64,000 nt of DNA from Azomonas agilis (lineage in GTDB: Bacteria > Pseudomonadota > Gammaproteobacteria > Pseudomonadales > Pseudomonadaceae). The stretch is from NCBI RefSeq assembly GCF_007830255.1, contig NZ_VLKG01000011.1:41632-105631 (forward strand), read 5' to 3'. The notes under the pieces are model-generated. The model saw nothing but the letters and a program-made list of their open reading frames with translations. It did no database searches and had not been told where the DNA came from. Made by a program: the position numbers and the translations under genes. Shown one piece after another: positions 1-9,651 of this stretch (position 1 is the stretch's first letter; every line of letters begins with the position of its first letter).

Positions 1-1344
1 CGCTAGGGCATCAACACACTCTAAGCGTTCCGTTTGATCAAGACGGGTAGCTGAGTTGAGCGAAGACCATTCTGGGCGGGCACGGGCCTTAGTCAATGCT
101 TTGGGTAAACGTCCCTCCCGCCAGAGTTGATCTTCAGGGCTTTCCAGTTGGATGGAAGTTTGGGCCGCATGTCCTCGACTGGCCAGAGCTCCGAGTAATA
201 AACGCTGGCGCACAGCCAAAAGGCGCAGAACTGAGTCATCTAAAGTGAGTTCGCGTTGCCCTTTAATCCGGCCCAACAGGCGATTGCCATAGTGACGAGC
301 GGTTTGTGCTCCACCACCCGCCAGAGCACCCAATAAAGCTGCCGTCCCCAGAGTCACACCCCCTACCAGTAAATCCACACTGGCTCCGGCGGCTGCTCCG
401 GCGGCTATCCCCCCTCCCAAACGGATGCCTAGCTGCTTGATGGTTTCCGGATTGAATAAATCCTCATTCCAACGTCCATCCAGCAAGGGTAATTCAGCGG
501 CGGCGGCATCTTGGGGACGGAAGGCGTATAGACGTAATAGTGCCTCGACACAACGCTGTTCCCGTTTGCGTACTTCATCGTGCAGTTGCTCAATGGCTAC
601 TTGCTCCACATCTTCACGCAGCTCTACGCTGCGCCGACAAGCGGCCACATCAATCAAGAGTTCAGCGATAAGGCGCGCTCCGGCCTGCATACGGGCCTGA
701 GCTTGGGCTTCGTGGTCTGCGATCAAGCGCTCCAGATCAGAGCGGGCACGCTCTAACAGCAGGGCCAAGCTTTCGTACAGACGGCGTTCACCGTCTTGAG
801 GCGGGGCAACGGTGTCAAAGCGTACTAAAGCGTGTAATCCTAGACGGGCTAAGGCATCTCGCCAGTCGGTTTCGCGGGTAACGGGGTAGCTGACAAAATT
901 CAATACGGGTAACAGGGGCTTACCACAATCGGCCAGCACTGCCAACTCATCCCGATATTTAGCTAATACCGGCTCGCGGGCATCAATGATGTATAAACCC
1001 GCGTCGCAGGCCAGCAACTGGCGCAATACCTTGGCCTCTTGCTCAAAACGATGCCGGGCCTCGCGAGTGGCTAAAAAACGATCAATACGGGTAGGGCCGT
1101 CAATACGTTCTCTTGGCTGCTCTAGGCTTTCCAGATAGTCCAGCAGCGCAATAGCATCTTCTAGGCCGGGTGTATCATAAAGCTCCAATAAGGCTTTACC
1201 ATCCACCGATAACCGCGCACCCTCCACATGGCGGGTGGTACTGGGTCGGTGAGATACTTCGCCAAAGCCGATATCACGGGTTAAAGTACGCAAGAGTGAG
1301 GTTTTCCCCACATTGGTATGCCCGACAACAGCCAACTTAATCAT
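1..1344 (-). CDS. GTPase with DUF3482 domain, 3' end cut by the window
   Basis: Open for 448 codons from the ATG at 1344 to the window edge with no stop, so the C-terminus is missing. Residues 8-15 (GHTNVGKT) form a P-loop, and a DTPG motif lies near residue 57, as in small Era/MnmE-type GTPases. The canonical NKxD base-recognition motif is not evident; NFVS occurs at about that place. A Gly/Ala-rich stretch in the C-terminal half (around GGGIAAGAAAGAS) could insert into a membrane. The start lies inside the end of the upstream DUF2868 gene, an overlap of 8 bases that suggests translational coupling. The two families are known neighbours in gammaproteobacteria; their role is not known to me. 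The family is usually about 450-460 residues, so little is probably missing. Confidence 0.8.
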   Translation of the reverse strand, partial: MIKLAVVGHTNVGKTSLLRTLTRDIGFGEVSHRPSTTRHVEGARLSVDGKALLELYDTPGLEDAIALLDYLESLEQPRERIDGPTRIDRFLATREARHRFEQEAKVLRQLLACDAGLYIIDAREPVLAKYRDELAVLADCGKPLLPVLNFVSYPVTRETDWRDALARLGLHALVRFDTVAPPQDGERRLYESLALLLERARSDLERLIADHEAQAQARMQAGARLIAELLIDVAACRRSVELREDVEQVAIEQLHDEVRKREQRCVEALLRLYAFRPQDAAAAELPLLDGRWNEDLFNPETIKQLGIRLGGGIAAGAAAGASVDLLVGGVTLGTAALLGALAGGGAQTARHYGNRLLGRIKGQRELTLDDSVLRLLAVRQRLLLGALASRGHAAQTSIQLESPEDQLWREGRLPKALTKARARPEWSSLNSATRLDQTERLECVDALA

Positions 1345-2755
1345 GCCCATGCTCCAGCCAATTCAGCGGACTGTTACTGGCGTAGGGAATCCCTAAACGC
1401 TCCAGTGCCTCATTCCAATCGTTGACACGCTCCCGATCTAAAACTTCCCCCGCCGGTGCAGGCAATAGCCACAGACGGGTTTGGGCCGCACAGTGGGAAA
1501 GCTCGGTAATTAAATTTAGGGTGCCTCGATCTGGGGAACGACGCGGATCACAGGCTACTACTAATCGAGCGGGCGGCGTTTGAGTCATGGTTTCCAGTAG
1601 CTGACGGCGCTGAGCACGGTCGTCCAAAACTCCGGCATCGGCAATAGTCTCTGGCAAGGACTCAGGTGGCCAAGGTAAGCGGTCATCCAGCTCAATCCCC
1701 ACTAAAATGGCCCCAGCGCCACTGATGGGACGATTGCCCGTTCCCGGCGTTGGAAGCTGGGCGGGGGCTGGGTCATTTACGCCCAAGCGTTCGCTGGTCG
1801 GTTGTAAGCGATCGGCTAACAAGCGATAGGCGGGCAGGGATAAATTCAGTTGAATGCGCCGCCGTCCACAGCGCCAACGGCTGTAACAGAAAATCCCAAG
1901 CAGTAGACGGGGCAGCACCCCGTACACAATCAGCATCCCTGTCAGCCAACTGGCCCATACCTGACGGCTAAACTCTAAATCGCTATTTACCACACCACTG
2001 AGGCGAATTTGCTCCAAACTCGGTACTTGGAACCCAAACAGGGAAGGTAAGGCTCCCAAAGCTTGGGTTAGAAAGACAAAGGTATCCTCACTGAGGATGG
2101 TGGTTTCCCAGATAAAGCCATAACGACGCGTCGCCAGCAGAATCAACAACGTCAACAACGCACTGCCCAGTGCGATCAGCCATAAGCTATGAGTAGCGGT
2201 TCCTAACAGCCAACGGGTCAGATTATTTTGGCGCAGCAAAGACAACAAAGCCCGCATCAATAAAGTAGCGCGATCGTCTCGTGCTAAACGGGCGGCTAAC
2301 CAGAGCCAAAAGCGCCCCAGTAGTCCGCCGGTACTTTTTTTAAAACGACGGTTTAGGGCCAAACCCAATAACCAAATCATCAAAGCCAGCAGATTCAATC
2401 CGAGCAAACTGCCCAAAGCCCAAAATACGTTCACCGGCTGATGGCTGTCGCCTAAGGCAGCAATGCCTAGCCCTATGCCAGTAAAGAGCGCCAAAAGAGC
2501 CAAAAAAATTCCAGTCAATCGAATGCTCTGTCGCCAGTTGTTTAGGCTGTCTAATAAGGCATCTCGTCGTGCCAACCACAGGGCACGGTGTTGGATCATA
2601 CTGGGCAAGTCTTTAGCCTGTCGCGCTTGACGGTTCGCCTCGGCATCCTCAAGAGGGCCTGCGTATTCTTCGCGCAGACGAATGGCTTCTGTCACCCAAA
2701 GGCGATCCAGTTTGTTTAGCGAGGGTAAGGAGTGAGAGGTCACACGCTTTCTCAA
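1337..2755 (-). CDS. DUF2868 membrane protein
   Basis: A protein of up to 472 residues with about four hydrophobic helices: near residues 80-100, 110-135, 190-210 and 270-290. Charged N-terminal and long soluble C-terminal parts flank them. The C-terminal part contains alternating beta/alpha-like segments (ILVGIELDD, LVVACDPRRSPDRG). It matches the DUF2868 family and is translationally coupled to the downstream DUF3482 GTPase, so the two products may act together at the membrane; this is inference. The longest frame begins with TTG at 2755. A GTG at 2743, preceded by GAGAAAG, is an alternative start. Confidence 0.75.
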   Translation of the reverse strand: MRKRVTSHSLPSLNKLDRLWVTEAIRLREEYAGPLEDAEANRQARQAKDLPSMIQHRALWLARRDALLDSLNNWRQSIRLTGIFLALLALFTGIGLGIAALGDSHQPVNVFWALGSLLGLNLLALMIWLLGLALNRRFKKSTGGLLGRFWLWLAARLARDDRATLLMRALLSLLRQNNLTRWLLGTATHSLWLIALGSALLTLLILLATRRYGFIWETTILSEDTFVFLTQALGALPSLFGFQVPSLEQIRLSGVVNSDLEFSRQVWASWLTGMLIVYGVLPRLLLGIFCYSRWRCGRRRIQLNLSLPAYRLLADRLQPTSERLGVNDPAPAQLPTPGTGNRPISGAGAILVGIELDDRLPWPPESLPETIADAGVLDDRAQRRQLLETMTQTPPARLVVACDPRRSPDRGTLNLITELSHCAAQTRLWLLPAPAGEVLDRERVNDWNEALERLGIPYASNSPLNWLEHGHD

Positions 2756-2870
2756 TAACAGTTACAGGGTTGAACAAATCACCACAGAGCTATGGCGGGC
2801 CGGTCGTTTTACGTTTTATGGCATGTGACGGACAATAATAGATAACCACTGTTAAAGGCTATCCAAGAAA

Positions 2871-3419
2871 ATGCCGCTATCTATGTCTTCTGCATCCTGC
2901 CCTCAGACTACGCCCATTTCCCTTGCCATGATTGTTGCGGTAGCAAAGAACGGAGTCATCGGCCAAGACAACCGTTTACCTTGGCATCTTCCGCAAGATC
3001 TTCAGTATTTTAAGGCGCGCACCCTAGGTAAACCCATCATTATGGGGCGTAAGACTTGGGAGTCTCTAAAACGGCCCTTACCCGGTCGTTTAAATCTGGT
3101 GGTCAGTCGTCAACCACAGTGGCAGGCCGAGGGCGCTGAAGTGTTTCCTGATCTGTCTGCAGCCTTAGAGCGCGGCCAAATTTGGGCACAACAACAGCAG
3201 GTGTCCGAAGTTATGGTCATCGGCGGCAGCGAAGTCTTTGCCCAAGCGCTGCCTTGGATTCAACGCCTATACCTAACCCGCGTGAACCTAAATCCTGAAG
3301 GGGATGCGCACTTTCCTGACTGGCAGTCCCCAGCATGGCATCAAATCGCTTCAGAAGCGCATCCAGCACAGGCCGAAGCACCGGCTTATACCTTTGAGGT
3401 GTGGGAACGTCAGGCATAA
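2871..3419 (+). CDS. folA: dihydrofolate reductase
   Basis: Reduces dihydrofolate to tetrahydrofolate with NADPH in the cytoplasm. The family pattern is complete: IVAVAKNGVIG at the N-terminus, LPWHLPQDLQYFK with the catalytic acid at about D43, MGRKTWES for cofactor binding, and VIGGSEVFAQAL. The reading frame allows 182 residues from ATG 2871. The family normally starts one or two residues before ISLA, so the first ten or so residues are an extension and a start at ATG 2883 is possible. Divergent from the DUF2868 gene and convergent with ilvD, so it is probably a single-gene unit ending at the hairpin just downstream. Confidence 0.95.
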   Translation: MPLSMSSASCPQTTPISLAMIVAVAKNGVIGQDNRLPWHLPQDLQYFKARTLGKPIIMGRKTWESLKRPLPGRLNLVVSRQPQWQAEGAEVFPDLSAALERGQIWAQQQQVSEVMVIGGSEVFAQALPWIQRLYLTRVNLNPEGDAHFPDWQSPAWHQIASEAHPAQAEAPAYTFEVWERQA

Positions 3420-3430
3420 GCCAATTCCAT

Positions 3431-3464
3431 GCAGCGGATTAACTCTTTTGAGCTAATCCGCTGC
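3431..3464. terminator. bidirectional hairpin between folA and ilvD
   Basis: An inverted repeat with arms GCAGCGGATTA and TAATCCGCTGC, extended by CTC/GAG around a short loop, lies between two convergent stop codons. There is no long T-run on either side, so it is a plausible shared terminator rather than a textbook one. Confidence 0.6.
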
Positions 3465-3469
3465 GATCA

Positions 3470-5308
3470 CTAGCCTTCCAGCAAGGCTTTATTGCGCACT
3501 GCGCCCTTATCCGCGCTGGTGGCCAGCAAGGCATAGGCTTTGAGCGCCGTAGTTACTTTACGTGCACGGGGTTGGGCCGGTTTCCAGCCTTTGGCATCCT
3601 GAGCGCTCCGACGGGCGGCTAATGCCTCATCGCTGACCAGCAGGTTGATGCTGCGCTTGGGGATGTCGATCAGGATTTTGTCGCCATCCTGTACCAAACC
3701 AATAGCACCACCGGCGGCGGCTTCCGGCGAAGCATGTCCGATGGACAGCCCCGAAGTACCACCGGAAAAACGGCCATCGGTGAGCAGGGCGCAGGCTTTA
3801 CCTAAGCCTTTGGATTTCAGGTAGCTGGTGGGGTAAAGCATTTCCTGCATACCGGGGCCGCCTTTAGGGCCTTCGTAGCGAATGATCACCACATCACCGG
3901 CTTTAACTTCGTCGGCCAAAATGCCTTTTACAGCCGCGTCTTGGCTTTCGAAGACTTTGGCGCTGCCTTCAAACACCAAAATGGACTCATCTACTCCGGC
4001 CGTTTTCACCACGCAGCCATCGAGAGCGATGTTGCCGTACAGCACGGCCAAGCCGCCCTCCTTGGAGAAGGCATGTTCCAGATTGCGGATACAGCCTTCA
4101 GCGCGATCCAAATCCAGAGTGCCCCAACGCTCGCTTTGGCTGAAGGCCTCTTGAGTCGGGATTCCAGCAGGGCCGGCTTTGAAGAAGGTATGTACGGCGG
4201 CATCGCTGTTAGTGATGACATCCCACTGAGCCAAGGCTTGAGCCAAGCTGGGGCTATGCACGGTGGCCACATCGGTATGCAGCAGACCGGCGCGGCTCAG
4301 TTCAGCCAGAATGCCGATGATGCCGCCGGCACGGTGTACGTCTTCAATGTGGTACTTGGGCGTGTTGGGCGCGACCTTGCACAGTTGTGGCACTTTACGG
4401 GACAGCGCATCAATATCGCGCAGATCGAAGTCGACCTCCGCTTCTTGAGCCGCGGCCAAGAGGTGCAAAATGGTGTTGGTAGAACCGCCCATGGCGATGT
4501 CCAGCGTCATGGCGTTTTCAAAGGCATGGCGCGAAGCAATGGAGCGCGGCAGAACGGATTCATCGCCCTCTTGGTAGTAGCGGCGGCACAGCTCAACGAT
4601 GGTACGACCGGCTTCAAGGAACAGCTCTTTGCGGTCGGCATGGGTAGCTACCACGGTGCCGTTACCGGGCAAGGACAGGCCCAAGGCTTCGGTTAGGCAG
4701 TTCATCGAGTTAGCGGTGAACATACCGGAGCAGGAACCACAGGTGGGGCAGGCGCTGCGCTCGTATTCGGCCACTTTTTCGTCGGAGGCGGAGCTGTCGG
4801 CGGCAATCACCATGGCATCCACCAGATCCAAACCGTGCTCAGACAGCTTGGTTTTACCCGCTTCCATCGGCCCGCCGGATACAAACACCACAGGGATGTT
4901 CAGGCGCAAAGAGGCCATCAGCATTCCGGGGGTGATCTTGTCGCAGTTGGAGATGCAGACAATAGCGTCCGCGCAGTGGGCGTTGACCATGTACTCCACC
5001 GAATCGGCGATGATCTCGCGCGAGGGCAAGGAATACAGCATACCGTCATGGCCCATGGCGATGCCGTCGTCCACCGCGATGGTATTGAACTCCTTGGCTA
5101 CACCGCCGGCTTTTTCGATCTCACGGGCGACCAGTTGGCCCAGATCCTTCAGATGCACATGGCCGGGCACAAACTGGGTGAAGGAATTGGCTACGGCGAT
5201 GATGGGCTTTTTGAAGTCTTCATCCTTCATGCCCGTGGCGCGCCACAGGGAGCGGGCTCCCGCCATATTGCGGCCAAAGGTGGAGGTTTTTGAGCGGTAA
5301 TCGGGCAT
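3470..5308 (-). CDS. ilvD: dihydroxy-acid dehydratase
   Basis: Dehydrates 2,3-dihydroxy-isovalerate and 2,3-dihydroxy-3-methylvalerate to the keto acids that precede valine and isoleucine. At 612 residues it matches the IlvD length (E. coli 616). Fe-S cluster ligands are visible in CISNCDK and in [27 protein letters not shown] and [16 protein letters not shown] are hallmark C-terminal motifs. The start [19 protein letters not shown] aligns with the family. Other genes of the pathway, ilvB, ilvH and ilvC, lie 4-8 kb to the right on the opposite strand. It lies 159 bases downstream of the phosphodiesterase gene on the same strand. Confidence 0.97.
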   Translation of the reverse strand: MPDYRSKTSTFGRNMAGARSLWRATGMKDEDFKKPIIAVANSFTQFVPGHVHLKDLGQLVAREIEKAGGVAKEFNTIAVDDGIAMGHDGMLYSLPSREIIADSVEYMVNAHCADAIVCISNCDKITPGMLMASLRLNIPVVFVSGGPMEAGKTKLSEHGLDLVDAMVIAADSSASDEKVAEYERSACPTCGSCSGMFTANSMNCLTEALGLSLPGNGTVVATHADRKELFLEAGRTIVELCRRYYQEGDESVLPRSIASRHAFENAMTLDIAMGGSTNTILHLLAAAQEAEVDFDLRDIDALSRKVPQLCKVAPNTPKYHIEDVHRAGGIIGILAELSRAGLLHTDVATVHSPSLAQALAQWDVITNSDAAVHTFFKAGPAGIPTQEAFSQSERWGTLDLDRAEGCIRNLEHAFSKEGGLAVLYGNIALDGCVVKTAGVDESILVFEGSAKVFESQDAAVKGILADEVKAGDVVIIRYEGPKGGPGMQEMLYPTSYLKSKGLGKACALLTDGRFSGGTSGLSIGHASPEAAAGGAIGLVQDGDKILIDIPKRSINLLVSDEALAARRSAQDAKGWKPAQPRARKVTTALKAYALLATSADKGAVRNKALLEG

Positions 5309-5467
5309 GGGAAATTCCTGCGGCTAATCGGGAGTCGTGAGCAGAGGGTTCCGACTTGATTGAAGTAAGTTCGCCCCTCTGTTCTTGTTGGGCTTGAGAA
5401 GATTTTGGCACACCGGTTAAATTTTACGCGCCCACTCCTGCCTACGCCAAGCCGCTTGGGATCAGGC

Positions 5468-7483
5468 TCAGTCCACGCGAAACTCCAAGGCATCGGCAAA
5501 GGGAAAACCGCCACTGCCCTCATGGAGAAAGCGCAGCTCTACCTCAGCGGCTACGGCTCCCACAGGCACTTGGCCTTGTACCCGACGCATATGCCATTGG
5601 CCATTGCGCTCAGAGGAGGACAAGGGCGCACTCCCCCCAAAACTCTGGTTAAAGTTCTGAATCCCTGTCCAGCTTGAATTATTGACGGCCCGAGGCACGC
5701 GATTATCCGCTTCATGGCGTTTCAGACTGAAGCGTATGTATTCGTGGCCGTTGAACAGATAGGCCGTCTCCGAATCCCGACGCACGGCAGCATCAATCCC
5801 TAAGGGCCAGACAGCCAATCCGGGCCAGGTTAAATCCGAAATCTCCAAGGGATAATCCGCCGCCGCTCGACCCGCCTTCAAGTCATAACGGATGAATTGG
5901 CTGCCCTGAAAGAAATAAATTTCCTGCTCACTAACCGCTAAGGCTGCGTCCAAATCCCGTGCCCCGCGTCGAAACCGCTCCAATCCCGGCCAAGCGGCGG
6001 CGATGGATTGCGGATAACCGGAGTCCGCCTTATTAGACTCCAAGTCGTAACGCAGAAACTGACTGCCCTTAAAAAAATACGCTTTGCCATTACCGGCATT
6101 AAAGGCCGCTTCGATATCCCGTGCGCCCCCTTGAAACCGCGCCAAATCCGGCCATTGTTCAGCAATCAGGCGCGGATAACCGCTGCTGACTCGATCCGTT
6201 TGGTAGTCAAAACGCTCCACCCGATCACCGCGTAAAAAATAACAGGCTCCATCCACACCTTGCACTGCCGCACGGGGGAATGGGCCTCGAAACCGCACAT
6301 GAAGTTGCACATCATGTTTGCTGTACGCCGAAGCCCCCAACTGAGCCTGCAACTGAAAGTTACGGCCTGCGGCTTCGGGCGGTAGGGGAATCACCTGAGT
6401 CAGGGAGCCGGTTCCCAAACCGACAAAAATGTTCCTACCACGAGCAGGCAAAGCAGAACGAACACCCGCAGACATCACCGTCTGCCGTCCACCTTTGTGC
6501 CACCCGGGAATGTCGGGATCGTAATTAGGATCAGTGTAGGCTGAACCGTATTCAGCATCAGGATTGGCTAACAGATTAACCCCGGTCTGGAAAGCATAGG
6601 CTTGGGGCTGATAAGGTTTACCGTCCAAATCCAAACCCTGAGTTTGTAGCCCCAAATGGGCCAAAATCGTGGGCACAATATCCACTTGCCGCAAAGCCAA
6701 GGGAATGAAGGCCTTGGACTGCGCAGCAATGCCATCACCCGCCATAATCAGGGGAACGCGCCGATGCTCGGGTCGATTTTCGCCGTGTTGTGTACCTGAG
6801 CCACCATGATCGGTAACTACCATAATCAACCAGCGCTCCTTAGCACGGTTGGGGCGAGCGTTAATGGCGGCTAATAGCTGGCCTAGAGCAGCATCGGCTT
6901 TTAAGAGTTGATCGCGGTATTGGGGAATAGTGGCGTTAAAGCCAAAACGATGACCGGCTTCATCCAGGTTATAGAAGTAGGTGGACAGCACGTCTAAATC
7001 GTCACGCTGCTGCAACCACTGAGCCGCCTGATTCATCAGGCCAGCATCATCTTCAGGGGGGCCGCTGTAGCTTAAATCCGCTTCCGGCTGAAATTTTTTA
7101 TATAAAGGCCCCCAGTTGTAGGCATAGGCCGTCATTAACTGAGGATTTTGGCGCTTAATCAGGGTCAGCAGATGGGGCGCGTACACAAAATTTCGCCCCC
7201 CGAACTCATTATCCACTACCCCATGTTTGTCGCGCTCCACGCCTGTGAGCAGCGTAGCCCAGCCTGGCCCGCTGAGGGAAATATCGGGAGCCAAACTCTG
7301 AGTGGAATAAATGCCTTGCCGAGCTAAGGCCATTAAGTTGGGCGGCGCTAGGGCGTTTAGGGCATCGACTTTAAGCCCATCAATTCCAAACAGCAGCACT
7401 TTGTTTGCACCGGCTTGAGTCATAGAACTCAAGCACAGCAATACAAGCAAAACCAATAAGCGAGCCAAGGCAAGGTTCCTCAA
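5468..7483 (-). CDS. secreted type I phosphodiesterase/nucleotide pyrophosphatase with hemopexin-like propeller
   Basis: A 671-residue protein. Residues 1-24 are a signal peptide (hydrophobic LLVLLVLLCLS, then TQAGA). Residues 28-285 form an alkaline-phosphatase-superfamily phosphodiesterase domain: metal-binding FGIDG (D35), probable nucleophile S71 in SLSGPGW, NLDEAGHRFGF and VTDHGG. Four repeats follow at about residues 408-610, each with a YFF.G..F.R.D core and a YP....WPGL end (for example AYFFKGSQFLRYD). This is the pattern of a four-bladed hemopexin fold. A further beta-rich tail ends the protein. The likely role is cleavage of an extracellular phosphodiester or phospho-compound; the substrate cannot be read from sequence. 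The hemopexin part may bind a surface or ligand (inference). Confidence 0.8.
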   Translation of the reverse strand: MRNLALARLLVLLVLLCLSSMTQAGANKVLLFGIDGLKVDALNALAPPNLMALARQGIYSTQSLAPDISLSGPGWATLLTGVERDKHGVVDNEFGGRNFVYAPHLLTLIKRQNPQLMTAYAYNWGPLYKKFQPEADLSYSGPPEDDAGLMNQAAQWLQQRDDLDVLSTYFYNLDEAGHRFGFNATIPQYRDQLLKADAALGQLLAAINARPNRAKERWLIMVVTDHGGSGTQHGENRPEHRRVPLIMAGDGIAAQSKAFIPLALRQVDIVPTILAHLGLQTQGLDLDGKPYQPQAYAFQTGVNLLANPDAEYGSAYTDPNYDPDIPGWHKGGRQTVMSAGVRSALPARGRNIFVGLGTGSLTQVIPLPPEAAGRNFQLQAQLGASAYSKHDVQLHVRFRGPFPRAAVQGVDGACYFLRGDRVERFDYQTDRVSSGYPRLIAEQWPDLARFQGGARDIEAAFNAGNGKAYFFKGSQFLRYDLESNKADSGYPQSIAAAWPGLERFRRGARDLDAALAVSEQEIYFFQGSQFIRYDLKAGRAAADYPLEISDLTWPGLAVWPLGIDAAVRRDSETAYLFNGHEYIRFSLKRHEADNRVPRAVNNSSWTGIQNFNQSFGGSAPLSSSERNGQWHMRRVQGQVPVGAVAAEVELRFLHEGSGGFPFADALEFRVD

Positions 7484-7522
7484 TTGAATAGAAGACAGCC
7501 TGCCTTGTGCCCAGTCATCGGC

Positions 7523-8719
7523 TTAACTGGAGGGCAAAATGCGACAGGTCAAACTTTTAATGTAGCGGGTTTCCGCAATGGCGGGATGCACGGGATGATC
7601 CGGGCCTTGGCCACCGCGCTCTAAAATCTGGATATTGCGATCCAGATGACGCGCACTGCTGAGCAAAATGCCTTGTAGGTCGTCTTCGGGTAAGTGCATA
7701 GAGCAAGAGGCACTGACCAAGATGCCATCGCGGGTCAGCAAACGCATGGCTTGTTCGTTCAAACGACGATAGGCCGCTTCACCGTTCCTTAGATCCTTTT
7801 TGCGTTTAATAAAGGCAGGCGGATCGGCGATGACGATATCAAAGCGTTCTTCGGCATTTTTCAGCGCTTTTAGTGCCTCGAACACGTCTCCTTCGAGGCA
7901 GGTTACTTTTTCGTCCACCTGATTTAAGGCGGCATTACGCTCCACACCGTCCAAAGCTAAGGTTGATGCGTCCACACAAACTACATCGGAGGCACCAAAT
8001 ACCGCCGCTTGAATCCCCCAGCCACCGATGTAGCTGAATAAATCCAGTACCCGTTTACCCTGTACATAGGGTTGCAGACGGGCACGGTTTAAGCGGTGAT
8101 CGTAAAACCAGCCGGTCTTTTGGCCCGCGATGATAGGGGCCTCAAATTTAATGCCGTTTTCCTCTAACGCCACCCAGTCCGGCACAACACCGAAGGCGGT
8201 TTCCACATAAGAGGGCAGCGCTTCGGCCTCACGGGCAGAGGAGTCGTTCTTTAGCAAAATACCTTTGGGCTGCACCACTTGGACTAAGGCTTCGATCAGT
8301 TCTGTTTTATGACGCTCCATCGCCGCCGAAGCCAATTGCACCACCAAAATATCGCTAAAACGGTCAATCACCAGACCGGGCAATAAATCGGCTTCGCCGA
8401 ACACTAAGCGGTAGCAATCGGTGTTAAACAGGGTTTCCCGCAAAGATAAAGCGACGTTTAATCGGTGTACCAGCAGCGATTTAGTCAAAGGATGCTGCAC
8501 ATCTCGTGACAGTAAACGCGCACAGATCAAATTATTCGGACTCAGAGCCACCACGCCCAAGGACTTGCCGCTGCTGTTTTCCAGCACCGCTTGATCGCCC
8601 GCTTGGAATGCAGTTAAGGGCGTGTTTTCGGTATCCACTTCATTGCTGTACACCCACAAGTGACCGGCGCGCAAACGGCGATCGGCATTGGCTTTAAGAC
8701 GCAAACTGGGCAAAGACAT
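7523..8719 (-). CDS. rlmI: 23S rRNA (cytosine(1962)-C5)-methyltransferase
   Basis: Methylates C1962 of 23S rRNA using S-adenosylmethionine. The start chosen is ATG 8719 (MSLPSLRLKANADRRLRAG), preceded by GGAG eight bases upstream; this gives 398 residues, close to E. coli RlmI (396). An in-frame extension to 8809 lacks family similarity. The N-terminal PUA-like part has RLRAGHLWVYSNEVD. The Rossmann methyltransferase part has VLDLFSYIGGWG, IADPPAF and ASCSMHLP, whose cysteine is the expected catalytic nucleophile. It stands alone between the phosphodiesterase and the DUF4124 gene. Confidence 0.92.
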   Translation of the reverse strand: MSLPSLRLKANADRRLRAGHLWVYSNEVDTENTPLTAFQAGDQAVLENSSGKSLGVVALSPNNLICARLLSRDVQHPLTKSLLVHRLNVALSLRETLFNTDCYRLVFGEADLLPGLVIDRFSDILVVQLASAAMERHKTELIEALVQVVQPKGILLKNDSSAREAEALPSYVETAFGVVPDWVALEENGIKFEAPIIAGQKTGWFYDHRLNRARLQPYVQGKRVLDLFSYIGGWGIQAAVFGASDVVCVDASTLALDGVERNAALNQVDEKVTCLEGDVFEALKALKNAEERFDIVIADPPAFIKRKKDLRNGEAAYRRLNEQAMRLLTRDGILVSASCSMHLPEDDLQGILLSSARHLDRNIQILERGGQGPDHPVHPAIAETRYIKSLTCRILPSS

Positions 8720-8809
8720 GAAGAGACTCCCGATAAATGGTGCGGGATTATAAGTCAAAGATCCGTGGTACTTTGCGATTTCCACTGACCAAATCCCTCT
8801 CCTTAACAC

Positions 8810-9271
8810 TTACAAACAGTGTTCGGAAATTCTCTGCTCCGTATCCTTAATCATCTTTTGGCGCTCTTCTTCAGGTAAGCGTTTGACCTGCCCGGTTGGG
8901 TCTTCCAGCTTAATTCGTGGATTGTTGTTTAACTGCGCTAACCGCGTCCTCAACTTGGTACAAACCTCCTCGCGCTTTGCTTCTTGCTCGGCGACCTGCT
9001 GTTGTACCTGTCGATCAATCCCTTGTTGCTTAGGATCTTTGACAACGGGAGCCTCAGGCTTTGGAGTAGCAGATACAGGCGTGTCTCCAGAAAGCATGGG
9101 CGCTATGGCAGAATCTACTAAGTTGGCCGCCTGTCCTGCTGGGGGTTGTGCCGCAAAATGGGTAACGCCCTTGGCATCCACCCAAGTGTAGACCTGAGTA
9201 GCTTGGGCCCCCACCTGACCTAAGCCCCATATGGCCAGCACCGTGCCCAGCACGCGAAAAAAATGGAACAT
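8810..9271 (-). CDS. DUF4124 domain-containing periplasmic protein
   Basis: The start is set at ATG 9271 because a strong AGGAGGTG ribosome-binding site sits seven bases upstream and the product then begins with a signal peptide ending in AQA. It gives 153 residues. The mature N-terminus carries QVYTWVDAKGVTHFAAQPP, the DUF4124 pattern. A glutamine/glutamate/lysine-rich, probably helical tail follows. The function of the family is not established. The upstream side faces the long intergenic region before ilvB. Confidence 0.8.
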   Translation of the reverse strand: MFHFFRVLGTVLAIWGLGQVGAQATQVYTWVDAKGVTHFAAQPPAGQAANLVDSAIAPMLSGDTPVSATPKPEAPVVKDPKQQGIDRQVQQQVAEQEAKREEVCTKLRTRLAQLNNNPRIKLEDPTGQVKRLPEEERQKMIKDTEQRISEHCL

Positions 9272-9651
9272 CGCCACCTCCTTTTCATCCCAACGGTTTT
9301 GCAGTGTAAAACACACCCCTCTAGGACACTGAATCCTGCCAGATTCCCAGCACAGACTTGACTTGATTTGACAGAAGTCGAACAATTTATAACTTGCTGG
9401 CCAATAGCTGTGCTTGGTGAATTTGATCCGGCAAGGCATCAGGCGTCACCCACGCCGCTTAGTCTACCCGCAACGCGTTACCTCGCGCTTTGGGTGGGAT
9501 GTCCCGCAACCACTTGGGGTAGTCCCGATACTCGCTCAGTCAGTAGCTGACGTAGTCGGCGACCACCGTCGCTCATGCTCTGCCTAGCAGTTCAACCTAT
9601 CCGTGCTGTTGTTGTGCACTACAGCCAACTGGCGTTTCTGAGGTGAATAAC
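9272..9651 (+). other. intergenic leader region upstream of ilvB
   Basis: About 380 bases separate two divergent genes. No convincing ORF, leader peptide rich in Leu/Val/Ile, or terminator-antiterminator pair was found by eye. A TTGACA at 9368-9373 and a TATAAC at 9388-9393 are only 14 bases apart, too close for a standard sigma-70 promoter, so no promoter is called. The ilvB promoter and any leucine/valine control presumably lie here. Confidence 0.4.

Noticed and set aside
3941..4696. A 251-codon plus-strand frame opposite ilvD
   Set aside because: It is antisense to a fully conserved dihydroxy-acid dehydratase, has no family resemblance or ribosome-binding site, and reflects the third-position bias of ilvD.
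9368..9393. TTGACA and TATAAC as an ilvB promoter
   Set aside because: The spacing is 14 bases, outside the 16-18 accepted for sigma-70 promoters.
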